Positions 52,826 through 60,787 of a DNA stretch of 64,000 bases are shown here, in pieces. How positions within the stretch are numbered: position 1 is the stretch's first letter; every line of letters begins with the position of its first letter. The translations under genes were made by a program, and so were the position numbers. Source of the DNA: Actinocrinis sp035946395 (lineage in GTDB: Bacteria; Actinomycetota; Actinomycetes; Streptomycetales; Catenulisporaceae); contig NZ_DASYZI010000324.1 in NCBI RefSeq assembly GCF_035946395.1, positions 1-64,000 of the forward strand. The letters are read 5' to 3'. The notes under the pieces are model-generated. The model was given only the letters and a program-made list of their open reading frames with translations, ran no database searches and had not been told where the DNA came from.

Positions 52826-53292
52826 GACGGCAGCTCCAGCCAGTAAAGTTGAAGATCGAACTGGTAGACGGCCCAGTACGCCTTGTCCCCGTACATCCGC
52901 CGCGGCTCCCCGAGCGGGTGCGCCTGCTGCACCCGCGCCGTCGGATATCCCGACGGGAGCGCCAGGGTCGCGTTGAAGTTCGAGAGCTGGTAGCAGGCCG
53001 CGACGATCTGCTCGGCCAGGCCGTTCGCGATGTTCCACTGCGGCTTGCGGCTCGAGGAGTCGATCGGGAACCCGTACGTGGTGATCTGCAGCGCGGGCTT
53101 GCGCTCCGGGATGTACATGTCGGGGGTGCCCCCGACCGTCTTGTACGTGACGAACCCGCTCGTGATCAGCGACGCGTTCGTCTCGGCCTTCTCCGGCAGC
53201 TGCGTCGCCACCATCCCCGAGTTCAACCCGGGCAGCGCCGAGAGCCATAGTCCGGCGACTAGCTCGGTGTTGGCGCGGTACGTGGACGGCAC
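52822..53292 (-). CDS. probable tail terminator protein, 156 aa
   Basis: Position between neck and tube genes and composition (TELVAGLWLSALPGLNSGMV, then FPIDSSSRKPQWNIANGLAE, ending AVYQFDLQLYWLELP) fit tail-terminator proteins that cap the tube. GTG start directly next to the DUF1003 stop. Confidence 0.6.
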   Translation of the reverse strand: MPSTYRANTELVAGLWLSALPGLNSGMVATQLPEKAETNASLITSGFVTYKTVGGTPDMYIPERKPALQITTYGFPIDSSSRKPQWNIANGLAEQIVAACYQLSNFNATLALPSGYPTARVQQAHPLGEPRRMYGDKAYWAVYQFDLQLYWLELPS

Positions 53293-53787
53293 CTATCTCA
53301 CCGCCGGCCACTCGTCGTCCTGCGCGGTGCGCGGCGGCAGCGGGATCGTCGGCGGGGCGAGCAGGGCCTTGCGCTGCTCGTCGGACAGCGTCACGCCCGA
53401 GGCCGCGTCCGCGAGCATGACCAGGACCTGCGCCTGCACGACGTGGTAGCGCAGCGAGTCGGTGTTCACCTGGTAGTCGTGCTGCGCCAGCTCCGAACTG
53501 ATCTGGTCCGCGCGCTTGGACGCGATCAGCAGGATCCCGCCCTGCAGGCCCGCGAGGGTCGACAGGAGCAGGTTCAGCAGGATGTACGGGTACGGGTCGA
53601 ACGCCTGGTGGTGCAGCACCCGCTGCATCAGCAGCGTGTTCGTCCCGGCCCAGCAGATCATGACCGTGACGAACACGAAGATGAACGTCCACGAGCCCAT
53701 GCTGTTGCGCATCTTGTCCGCGGCGCGCTCGCCCAGGGTGAGGTCGCCGCCGGTGCGCACGTGGGGGTGGTGGTGCCACAGGCTCAT
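53293..53787 (-). CDS. DUF1003-family membrane protein, 164 aa
   Basis: RAADKMRNSMGSWTFIFVFV, then FDPYPYILLNLLLSTLAGLQ, and GGILLIASKRADQISSELAQ reproduce the DUF1003 signature (GSw.Fi, fDPyPf.LLNl.lS, ...R...D...D). Two transmembrane helices with a cytosolic tail. Cellular members are uncharacterised. Its presence inside the head-tail gene order, coupled to the neck gene, is unusual. Confidence 0.85.
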   Translation of the reverse strand: MSLWHHHPHVRTGGDLTLGERAADKMRNSMGSWTFIFVFVTVMICWAGTNTLLMQRVLHHQAFDPYPYILLNLLLSTLAGLQGGILLIASKRADQISSELAQHDYQVNTDSLRYHVVQAQVLVMLADAASGVTLSDEQRKALLAPPTIPLPPRTAQDDEWPAVR

Positions 53788-54149
53788 ACGGTCAGCTCCC
53801 GCTCACGGTAGAGCGCCGGCCGCAGGAACGGCTGCTCGGGGCTGTTGCCGCGGCGCATGTGCCCGCGGACCGGGACGCCCTGGCGCATGTGCGGGCGGAC
53901 GTACTCCTCGCCGTGGAAACCGCACTCGACGGCCGCGCAGTACGGCAGGTGGGAGGTGATGCGGGCCTGCATGGGTGCGGAGTTGATGACCGTCAGCGAC
54001 GCCTTGAGGTCGCCGTGCTCGACAGGGCAGATCGCCTCAGCGTCCTTGTGGACCTCAGTCATCGTCTTCACGATCATCGTGTTGATCGCGGGCTTGAGCT
54101 GGTCGAGCCAGCCCTCGTCGATCTGGAGATCAACGGCCACCTTCCGCAC
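53784..54149 (-). CDS. HK97-gp10-like neck/tail component, 121 aa
   Basis: WLDQLKPAINTMIVKTMTEV, then CPVEHGDLKASLTVINSAPM and QPFLRPALYRERE match the HK97 gp10-like head-tail joining family (helix, 'P..tG.Lr.Si', '.qPFl.PAl'). GTG at 54149; a second GTG 9 nt later is possible. Confidence 0.78.
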   Translation of the reverse strand: MRKVAVDLQIDEGWLDQLKPAINTMIVKTMTEVHKDAEAICPVEHGDLKASLTVINSAPMQARITSHLPYCAAVECGFHGEEYVRPHMRQGVPVRGHMRRGNSPEQPFLRPALYRERELTV

Positions 54150-54170
54150 CCTTCTCTACGTCGGGTACCC

Positions 54171-54216
54171 CGCACCGTCCCCGCCCGGTCTACCCGGGCA
54201 CCGTGGGGGCGGTGCG
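54171..54216. terminator. compound hairpin in a 181-bp gap
   Basis: CGCACCG/CGGTGCG plus CCCC/GGGG with a one-base bulge enclose an inner GCCCGG/CCGGGC stem. It lies just before the neck gene. Bases 54150-54330 hold no supported gene; the hairpin may limit transcription of the downstream tail genes. Confidence 0.5.
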
Positions 54217-54330
54217 GCGTGTTCAGTTCTCGGACCGGATTGCCGCCCCCGGCCCTGCTGCCCATCCACACCTAAGCGGGTGCGCCTTGAAGCACCAACC
54301 GCAGGCAGCCCCAGCGAAATTCTTGCGTGT

Positions 54331-54768
54331 TTACCAGGGGTTCCAGTTGGTGCCGTTCGACTTCAGGCGCAGCGCGCCGTAGGCCGAGTTCAGGAACGCG
54401 TACGACGCGGCCGAGGTGGACGACGTCGCCGCCGACACGTTGCCGATCTTGCCGCCGCCGGTCGGAGTGATCAGGCCGACCGTCGCCGAGGACGACACCG
54501 AGCCGTTGGCGTCGGAGATCGACAGCAGGTGGCCCGCCGTCACCGCCGAAGCCGCCGGAAGCGTGAGGGAGATCGCGCCGGCGATGGCGCCGATCTCGAC
54601 GTTGGAGGCCGACACCGGGATCACGGCGTTGGCGGTGTAGGTCTGCGGGGTGCCGAGGACCAGTCCGTACTGCTCGACCAGCTCGCCGGTCGCCGAAACG
54701 TAGGTGTCGACGTTGGCGTTGACGTCCCTCTGCTCGAAGAGGTCGCCCGCTGCGCCCGAAGTAGGCAC
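54331..54768 (-). CDS. probable head-fibre/decoration protein, 145 aa
   Basis: Polar N-terminus, then a beta-rich body (IGAIAGAISLTLPAASAVTA, then DANGSVSSSATVGLITPTGG) ending YGALRLKSNGTNWNPW. This 'tv.Lp.a...G....v.d..G' pattern is found in head fibres and tail-fibre tips. GTG start with AGGAGA upstream. Position among head genes favours a capsid decoration. Confidence 0.6.
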   Translation of the reverse strand: MPTSGAAGDLFEQRDVNANVDTYVSATGELVEQYGLVLGTPQTYTANAVIPVSASNVEIGAIAGAISLTLPAASAVTAGHLLSISDANGSVSSSATVGLITPTGGGKIGNVSAATSSTSAASYAFLNSAYGALRLKSNGTNWNPW

Positions 54769-54818
54769 TTCATGTCTCCTAGGGAGAGTAGGGGTGTTGT
54801 CTCAGGCGGAGACGGCGA

Positions 54819-55043
54819 CTACTTCGAGTCGACCTTGAACCGGTTGCCCTGCGCGTCCACGAACGGCCCCTGCGGGTGCAGCACCTTAGTCGGCTGGTGG
54901 TGCGCCTCCTGCGCGCCGCCGATCGCACCGCCGCCCTTCAGGAGGTTGCTCTTCGCGCCCGGCGCCACGCCGTTGCTCGCGTTGCGCGCGGGCATGTCGG
55001 CGCTGACCGCGTCGCGGGTTCCCAGGTCGGGAATGCTTGCCAT
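54819..55043 (-). CDS. small structural-region protein, 74 aa
   Basis: Disordered N-terminus (MASIPDLGTRDAVSADMPAR), Gly-rich middle (NLLKGGGAIGGAQEAHHQPT) and a short strand end (FVDAQGNRFKVDSK). GGAG precedes the ATG. Expressed from its own strong promoter upstream. Possibly an abundant minor capsid component. Confidence 0.55.
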   Translation of the reverse strand: MASIPDLGTRDAVSADMPARNASNGVAPGAKSNLLKGGGAIGGAQEAHHQPTKVLHPQGPFVDAQGNRFKVDSK

Positions 55044-55097
55044 GAGTGACTCCGTCCCAAGAAATCGCGTAATGAACATACAAATCCGGACGTATCC

Positions 55098-55126
55098 AGT
55101 ATATCGCCCGGATCAGGCCCTGTCAG
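55098..55126 (-). promoter_or_regulatory. promoter CTGACA-N17-TATACT
   Basis: -35 CTGACA (55121-55126), 17-nt spacer, -10 TATACT (55098-55103). It is the best -10 in the window and lies within the virion operon, probably boosting decoration-protein expression. Confidence 0.75.
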
Positions 55127-55455
55127 TTGACGTAAGTCAAGTCCAGCCGCAAGTCAGGCGTATGCACCGGCGACCCCAGCACCGACACCGCGGCGATCGA
55201 GTACTTCTTCCCGGTGCGCTCGTCCAGGATCCGATCCGTGTCCAGCACATCGGTCCCAGCCGCCAGCCGGCACGTGGTGTACCGGTAGACGCGCATGTCC
55301 TGTGATACCGAGTCGATCCCCGTCCTCGTGCGCTCCATCACCGACGCCGGCACACCGGTATGCACCGGCGTATCGGAGTCGACGACATCCCCGGCCGCGG
55401 TCGTCGTGGTGCCGCGCAGGATGCTGATCGTGGTGGTCGGCCAGAACACCGTCAC
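55123..55455 (-). CDS. head closure (head-tail joining) protein, 110 aa
   Basis: TISILRGTTTTAAGDVVDSD, then VHTGVPASVMERTR and DILDERTGKKYSIAAVS-like strands match the small beta-barrel head-closure family (gp16/FII-like). GTG start in a GTGA overlap. Follows the connector gene as expected. Confidence 0.68.
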   Translation of the reverse strand: MTVFWPTTTISILRGTTTTAAGDVVDSDTPVHTGVPASVMERTRTGIDSVSQDMRVYRYTTCRLAAGTDVLDTDRILDERTGKKYSIAAVSVLGSPVHTPDLRLDLTYVN

Positions 55456-55889
55456 CCCGAGTCACCGCCCTTCTGCGACATGTGCGTGTACAGCCACGGC
55501 CCCTCGTCCGACGGCACGTGCCCGATGAACGCCTCGACCCGGCCCTTGTTCATCTTCTCCCGCGCCAGGTACCGGTGGTGGCCGTCGATGATCACGGCCT
55601 TGGCGTTCTTCCCGGGCCCCATCACGGCGATGATCGGATCGTTCTCGCCCTGCTTGTACTGCTCCACCTCGCGCAGCACATGGTCCGGAGCCCGGTACGC
55701 GGCCCAGCTCTCCTCGTTGCTCGTGTCGAACGCGTCCAGGCCGATCTTCGTGGCCGGATCCCACGGGATCAGCTTCACCCAGCCGATCGCCGACTTCGGG
55801 AACCGTTTGTCGAGCTGGTCGTACACCTCGTTGCGGGCCTTGATGCTGTCCGCGGACTTCGACGTCGGGATCTGGTTGCCCTTGCTCAT
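55452..55889 (-). CDS. ParB/sulfiredoxin-like domain protein, 145 aa
   Basis: The motif AVIIDGHHRYLAREKM (DGHHR at 102-106) is the ParB-N/Srx-like nucleotide-binding motif; flanking segments (KLIPWDPATKIG) fit the same fold. Such domains occur in phage head-region proteins, sometimes fused to MuF or portal proteins. Possibly a CTP- or nucleic-acid-binding factor in assembly or an injected protein. Confidence 0.72.
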   Translation of the reverse strand: MSKGNQIPTSKSADSIKARNEVYDQLDKRFPKSAIGWVKLIPWDPATKIGLDAFDTSNEESWAAYRAPDHVLREVEQYKQGENDPIIAVMGPGKNAKAVIIDGHHRYLAREKMNKGRVEAFIGHVPSDEGPWLYTHMSQKGGDSG

Positions 55890-56725
55890 CACGGCACCGA
55901 GCTTCCCCGGTAGCCGAAGTTGTACATGTCGACCCACCGCTCGTACAGGTCGTTCGCCTCGGCGTCCGGATCGGACGACAGCGGTGTCTGGTCGTCGATG
56001 AACGGCGTGCGCACCCGCAGCGACCGCGACTTCTGCCACGACAGCTGCTTGAGCGACCGCAGCGCGAGCGGCGCGAGCATGATGGCGCGCGGGTCCATCC
56101 AGTGTGTGGACAGGCCATCCTGCGACAGCTGGTCGATCTCCGACCGGTACAGCACACCGGGCTGCTGCGTCATCCACGCGGCCTGGTAGGCCAGCCCGTA
56201 GCGCAGCAGCATCAGGTCCTTCGGCCGCATGTTGAAGCCGCTGGATTCCGGCGTGTAGTTGCTGAACATGTTCAGCACCTGCTGGCCCTGCTGGATCTGC
56301 CCCAACGTCAGCGACAGCCCGGTCACGTTCTGCACCCAGGTCAGCGGGCTGACCGGGTTGACGTTGCCGCCCTGGATCAGGTCCTGCGCCAGGGAGATGT
56401 CGCACCAGGTCAGGAACGTCGGGATGCCGTAGTTGACGTCCTGTACGGTGACGACGACCGACTGGCTGCTCGCCGAGCCGCCGAGGGTGCCGTTCCACGC
56501 GGCGAGGTAGTCGCCGGTGGCCTGGCTCGTCGGGACGGCCCAGCTGAACTCGTACAGGCCGGTCGAGGCGTGGTAGATCCCGGCGCTCGTCGGGGCGATG
56601 ACGCTGGTGCCGGTGGAGACCGCGGATACGGAGATCGTCAGGTTGGTGACGTCTGTGGGTGTGCCGGCGATCGACCAGGACGACTGGATGACGGCCGTCG
56701 CGCCCTGGTTGGTCGCGAGGCTCAC
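55889..56725 (-). CDS. Ig-like domain fused to head-tail connector, 278 aa
   Basis: Residues 1-95 look like an Ig/BIG-type beta sandwich (GIYHASTGLYEFSWAVPTSQ, ending SQSVVVTVQDV). Residues 100-278 are the helical adaptor (LTWCDISLAQDLIQGGNVNP, then MRPKDLMLLRYGLAYQAAWM). A decoration-like Ig domain on a connector is atypical and could project from the neck. GTG start, coupled to the ParB-like gene. Confidence 0.65.
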   Translation of the reverse strand: MSLATNQGATAVIQSSWSIAGTPTDVTNLTISVSAVSTGTSVIAPTSAGIYHASTGLYEFSWAVPTSQATGDYLAAWNGTLGGSASSQSVVVTVQDVNYGIPTFLTWCDISLAQDLIQGGNVNPVSPLTWVQNVTGLSLTLGQIQQGQQVLNMFSNYTPESSGFNMRPKDLMLLRYGLAYQAAWMTQQPGVLYRSEIDQLSQDGLSTHWMDPRAIMLAPLALRSLKQLSWQKSRSLRVRTPFIDDQTPLSSDPDAEANDLYERWVDMYNFGYRGSSVP

Positions 56726-56728
56726 CGG

Positions 56729-57427
56729 TTACTCCGCCGGGGGCTGCACCGCGGGCGCCGGGTCGACCGGCTCAGCGGATGTTGACGGTGATGCGTCCGG
56801 AGCTGCTGTCTCGGGATCGGGCGACAGCGGCGGGGAAGTGGTAGAGGGTGCAGCCGGATTCTCCGACGATGTAGCAGCCGGCGGGGTCGACGGGTCCGCC
56901 GGTGGCGTAGGGCCCGCGACCGGCTCCTGCTCGGCCGGCGGCGCGCTCGGGGGCAGCAGCGGCGCGCCGTCCGCGTCCGTGCCGCCCTCGCCGCGGTCCC
57001 AACGGGTCGCGTCGGCCGCGGGCTGCTGGACCGGGATCGGCTGCAGGGCGTTCGGGTTCGCCAGCACGAGATCGAGGTTGGACGGGGTGACCGTCGTCTC
57101 GGGGTGCACGTCGGCGACCGCGGGCACGACCGGCACCCTGTAGGTGAGGTTCGTGCTCTTGCCGTCGGTCGGGTGATCCGCCTCGGCCTCGAGCTCCGGC
57201 GCGCCCTTCGGGTGCAGGCCCTGCTGCAACGCGGCCTGCAGGACCGACACGAAGTTGTCCAGGTGGAACGGGTGTCGGCCGTCGATGCCCTTGGTGTAGG
57301 ACCGGTTGTGGACGGTGAACACCTTACGGAACCAGTTGCCGTCGGTGTCCGGCTCGGTCCGCTGGGCGACCTCGGCCTCGGGGTCGCCGTCGAGCGACGG
57401 GAACTGGCCACGGGTGAAGTCGGGCAT
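56729..57427 (-). CDS. capsid-region protein with Pro-rich tail, 232 aa
   Basis: Residues 1-115 are a small domain (GNWFRKVFTVHNRSYTKGID, then FHLDNFVSVLQAALQQGLHP). Residues 125-232 are Pro/Ala/Ser-rich and probably disordered. GAAGGAG precedes the ATG. Downstream of the capsid gene, after a hairpin. Role unknown. Confidence 0.6.
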   Translation of the reverse strand: MPDFTRGQFPSLDGDPEAEVAQRTEPDTDGNWFRKVFTVHNRSYTKGIDGRHPFHLDNFVSVLQAALQQGLHPKGAPELEAEADHPTDGKSTNLTYRVPVVPAVADVHPETTVTPSNLDLVLANPNALQPIPVQQPAADATRWDRGEGGTDADGAPLLPPSAPPAEQEPVAGPTPPADPSTPPAATSSENPAAPSTTSPPLSPDPETAAPDASPSTSAEPVDPAPAVQPPAE

Positions 57428-57483
57428 GGGGTTCTCCTTCGGGTGGCGCAGGCTGCCGTCGATGTCCGGGGTTCCCGGGGGAC

Positions 57484-57512
57484 GGGCGCCGTTCCGCCTG
57501 AAACCGGCGCCC
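57484..57512. terminator. hairpin after the capsid gene
   Basis: GGGCGCCG pairs with CGGCGCCC over a 13-nt loop. It lies 24 bp after the capsid stop codon and probably limits readthrough from the highly expressed capsid gene. Confidence 0.6.
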
Positions 57513-57535
57513 GCCGTCTGGGAAACCCCGCAGGG

Positions 57536-58582
57536 TTACAGGTTGATGTTGCCCGAGTTGTCCTCGTGGACCGAGAACGCGGCCTCGTGGCCGACGGCGA
57601 ACGCGCGTCGGGCGCGGAGCTTGAGGATCGACTCGTCGGTCAGGGCGGCCAGGCCGTTGCGGCCGTCGATGAACACCGACTCCGGGCCCGAACGCCGACC
57701 GACGATCATGTAGTTGCGGTTCGCCCACGTCAGCAGCGGGTTGCCACTCGGGGTGGGCGTCGCGGTGGACGAGCCCATGTTGCCGAGCGACCAGTGGATC
57801 GGGATCCCGAAGATCGTGTCCGGGGACGCCGCCATACCGCCGCCCGGGAAGCCCGCGGTGGACTCCTGGAAGATCGGCCGGCCGTTGGTGTCCTTGATGT
57901 TTCGCAACAGGTTGCGATACGCCGGGTGGGCGATGCACACCATCTCGGAGATGTCGAAGTAGTTGCCGCGCTCGACGTTGCCCAGCGACTGCGACAGCGA
58001 CGCGTACGTGGTGCCCGCCGACCCGGTCTGGGTCAGGTTCGCGTTCGCGGTGTAGCCGGTGTTCGCGTCCGACTGGGTCAGCGCGTAGTAGACGCTGGTG
58101 AACGGCACCCCGACGCCGGGCGCGGCCGAGACGGCCAGGCACGCGTTGTCGAAGATCTTGCCGTAGGAGGTGGCCCAGTCTTTTTGTTTCGTGGCGATGA
58201 CGTCGGCGATCGCGTCGTCGATGTCCTCTTCCGCGATGCGGACGGCCTGGCCGAACTTCTGCGCGGTGAGGATGACGGAGTCGTTGACCGACTGGTCCTC
58301 GTTGTAGGTGCCGCCCTTGGCGACGAGGCTCACGCCCACGCCCGCCGAACGCGGAACCGACCGGGTGTCGGAGTTCATCGGAACCGGGGACCCGAGCGCC
58401 TCGACGCCCGAGATCTGGTTCACCCGCATGATGACCTGCGAGTCGAACTCCTCCGGGATCCACGCTTCCATCGTGTCGCGGGCGCCACCCGCGATGGCGT
58501 AGATCGGCTTGCCGAATGCTGTGTGGCCGAGCAGCGTCTTGGGGGCGATGCCCGGTCCCGACAGCAGGTTTGCGCGGAGCAT
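57536..58582 (-). CDS. major capsid protein (HK97 fold), 348 aa
   Basis: GKPIYAIAGGARDTMEAWIP, then EEFDSQVIMRVNQISGVEAL, and SVILTAQKFGQAVRIAEEDI are the N-arm and P-domain patterns of actinophage HK97-type capsids. The A-domain strands (IFGIPIHWSLGNM) follow. AGGAGG precedes the ATG. Own promoter at 58665-58694. No maturation protease gene is evident, and the sequence begins without a long delta domain, consistent with the separate scaffold upstream. Confidence 0.95.
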   Translation of the reverse strand: MLRANLLSGPGIAPKTLLGHTAFGKPIYAIAGGARDTMEAWIPEEFDSQVIMRVNQISGVEALGSPVPMNSDTRSVPRSAGVGVSLVAKGGTYNEDQSVNDSVILTAQKFGQAVRIAEEDIDDAIADVIATKQKDWATSYGKIFDNACLAVSAAPGVGVPFTSVYYALTQSDANTGYTANANLTQTGSAGTTYASLSQSLGNVERGNYFDISEMVCIAHPAYRNLLRNIKDTNGRPIFQESTAGFPGGGMAASPDTIFGIPIHWSLGNMGSSTATPTPSGNPLLTWANRNYMIVGRRSGPESVFIDGRNGLAALTDESILKLRARRAFAVGHEAAFSVHEDNSGNINL

Positions 58583-58664
58583 GCCGCGACCTCCTGGGGA
58601 TGTGGGGTGGGGTGGACTGCATCGACCGATCTAGGTCTTACCCACCCGCATCCGCAGGCTGTTG

Positions 58665-58694
58665 CCCATATTACCGCCTGTGGCCGGTTGTCAA
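58665..58694 (-). promoter_or_regulatory. promoter upstream of the capsid gene
   Basis: -35 TTGACA (58689-58694) with -10 TATGGG at spacing 18, or TAATAT at spacing 15. It lies in a 150-bp gap between scaffold and capsid genes and probably raises capsid output. Confidence 0.6.
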
Positions 58695-58732
58695 CCAGTC
58701 CAGGGGCGTTCCGGTGTTTCTATCCGCTGTTT

Positions 58733-59587
58733 CTACCGGGATCCGAGGATGCTCGCGGCCATTTGCTCGGCGGAGGACCGCGGCCGCTGCTCGGCCTCGG
58801 CACGCCCCGACCCGTTCGCCCGCGGGGCGGCCTGCCGCTTGGGCTTCGGCTTGTCCGCCTCGGCCGGCTTGAACAGCTGCGGCAGCTCGGCCTTCAGCGT
58901 CTCGATCTGCTCCTCGAGCCCCTCGGTGACCTCGCCGTCGTCGTCGATCTGGATCTCGTCCAGGTCGAGCAGCCGCACGAGGCGCGAGACGTTGGCGGAC
59001 TGCACGCCGGAAGATGCGAGCGCTGCGCGGGCGGCCTGGTTGACGGCGATGCCGCGGAACTTGGCGGAGGCTCGCTCCTCGGCGGCGCGCGCCGCTTCAG
59101 CGGCCTGCTGGCGGGCCTGCGCCTTGGTCAGCACGTCGGCGGGCAGACCGGGCGCAGCGGGGGGCTGGGATGCGGCGGCCTTCTTGCCCTTGCGGCCGGT
59201 CGGCGCATCGACCGCGGCGGCGCGGCGCTGCTCCTCGAGCAGGGCGTTGCGCTCGTCCTGCGCTTCCTTCGCGGCCAGGGCGTCGGCCAGGCGCTGCTTC
59301 TCCGCGCGCTCCTCGGCCAGGGCCTCGCGGCGCTGCTTCGCCGAGGCGTTGGACTTCGACAGCGCGGCCTGCACCTTCAGCCACTCCGCCTTGGACGGCG
59401 GCGTCCACTCGCCATCCTTGCCAGCCTCACCACCTTCGCCGCCTTCACCGGCGGGATCGGTGCCGGTCTCCTCGTCCGTTTCGATCTCGATGTCGCCGGA
59501 GCCTCCGGCGACCTGGTAGACCGGCGCGCCGCTCTTCAGACGGCCGAGCAGGATGTGGCGGGCGGGCATCAGGCGGGTGATCTTCAC
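58733..59587 (-). CDS. scaffolding protein, 284 aa
   Basis: Acidic N-terminus (EIETDEETGTDPAGEGGEGG), a long coiled coil (about 70-120: SKSNASAKQRREALAEERAE), a Pro-rich linker, and a helical region (FRGIAVNQAARAALASSGVQ) ending in a basic tail. The order and position just before the capsid gene are typical of actinophage scaffolds. GTG at 59587 with GGGAG upstream is preferred over the ATG at 59623. Confidence 0.8.
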   Translation of the reverse strand: MKITRLMPARHILLGRLKSGAPVYQVAGGSGDIEIETDEETGTDPAGEGGEGGEAGKDGEWTPPSKAEWLKVQAALSKSNASAKQRREALAEERAEKQRLADALAAKEAQDERNALLEEQRRAAAVDAPTGRKGKKAAASQPPAAPGLPADVLTKAQARQQAAEAARAAEERASAKFRGIAVNQAARAALASSGVQSANVSRLVRLLDLDEIQIDDDGEVTEGLEEQIETLKAELPQLFKPAEADKPKPKRQAAPRANGSGRAEAEQRPRSSAEQMAASILGSR

Positions 59588-59650
59588 GAGTGGCTCCCAG
59601 CCGGGATAGGGACCTATGCGCATCTGCGCAGTAATGCAACAGTACAGCGA

Positions 59651-60787
59651 TCACCGGCGCACAGCACGCCTCCTGTGGGACGGGTGGATCCGGTTGTCGA
59701 ACGCCCCCTTGGCCACCGCCCGGTGCCCGCGCTCCTCCACCGACCTCGGCAACCCCGCGCCGCGGGCGAGCAGCCGCGACGCCGCATCCAGCCGCACCGC
59801 CCCGGACTCGCTGGGCAACGACCAGCCGTACACGATCGACCGCTTCGCCTCGCGCCGCAGCGCCGCGGGCAGGTCGACGTTCGCCCCGACACCGGGACGG
59901 TTGTACAGCGAATTCTCCTCCGGACCGCCCGGTGCCGCGTGGGCGCCGAACCACAGCTCCGGATGACACCGGCAGCTCACGTGCCGCGGCGGACCCATCA
60001 GCGGCTCACCGGGCGGCCACACGTCCGGCGCGCTGCCGGGCTTGCCGAACGTCGCCTCCTCGTCGAACCCGTCCCCCGACATCGGGTCGATGATGTGCCC
60101 GGACAGTGCCAGGCAGATCACACAGGCGTCCGGCTCGGCGACCCACAGCAGCGACGCGCCCTTGTTCACCGCGACCTGCCGGATCGCGTCCGAGTTCGCC
60201 TTGTTCACCGCCCACGTCGTCGACCGCTCCAGACTGGTCGCGGCCTGGTTCGCCTTCCCCATCGCCCGCACCAGGTCGTCCCAGCCGGTGATCGGCAACT
60301 GCTCGACGAAGTTCGCCGTCGAGGCGACCGACTCGGCCATCGTCTCCGGCACCGCGCCAATCGCCTCAGTGAGCACGGGTTCCAGCTGCACGACGCCCGG
60401 GGCGACCGGCGCCGTCAGGTACCGGTTCGCGTACTCCAGGCCGCGCGCCGCAGCCTGGGCGGCGAACTGCTGCAGCTGCGGGGTCGGATCGTACTCGGCC
60501 ACCGCCTGCAACTCGGTCACCAGCAACTCGGCGAGCTGCTGCGCCTGCACCGCATCCGCGGCAGGCTGCTCTAGTCCGCCGAACATGAGTACGTACCGGG
60601 CGGCCAGCATCCGGAAGATGTTGCGGAGCAGTTGGCGCAGCGGGCCGCTGACCGCGTCGATCGCCTGCTTCTCCAGCAGCAGCAGCGCGGCCACCGCGGC
60701 CGCGTTCTCCACCGTCACCGAGGACACCGCCTGCTGCTCGCTGTCGGTGTTGCCCGCGGTGTTGACCTGCGGCTGCTCGCTCATCAC
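59651..60787 (-). CDS. MuF-like head morphogenesis protein, 378 aa
   Basis: Helical N-terminus, then the SPP1 gp7/MuF signature: DACVICLALSGHII (C222, C225) and PPRHVSCRCHPELW (C272, C274), which form a zinc-like site. MuF proteins sit at the portal and enter the capsid. The 100-residue C-terminus carries no known toxin motif. GTG at 60787 overlaps the 418-aa gene's stop. Confidence 0.85.
   Translation of the reverse strand: MMSEQPQVNTAGNTDSEQQAVSSVTVENAAAVAALLLLEKQAIDAVSGPLRQLLRNIFRMLAARYVLMFGGLEQPAADAVQAQQLAELLVTELQAVAEYDPTPQLQQFAAQAAARGLEYANRYLTAPVAPGVVQLEPVLTEAIGAVPETMAESVASTANFVEQLPITGWDDLVRAMGKANQAATSLERSTTWAVNKANSDAIRQVAVNKGASLLWVAEPDACVICLALSGHIIDPMSGDGFDEEATFGKPGSAPDVWPPGEPLMGPPRHVSCRCHPELWFGAHAAPGGPEENSLYNRPGVGANVDLPAALRREAKRSIVYGWSLPSESGAVRLDAASRLLARGAGLPRSVEERGHRAVAKGAFDNRIHPSHRRRAVRR

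Noticed and set aside
53845..55305. 486-codon plus-strand frame opposite the neck genes
   Set aside because: Antisense to HK97-gp10-like, decoration and head-closure genes; its translation is low-complexity.
57104..60574. 1156-codon plus-strand open frame opposite the capsid and scaffold genes
   Set aside because: It is the antisense shadow of GC-rich genes (Arg/Val/Ala-rich, no domain), while the minus strand carries clear capsid, scaffold and MuF proteins.
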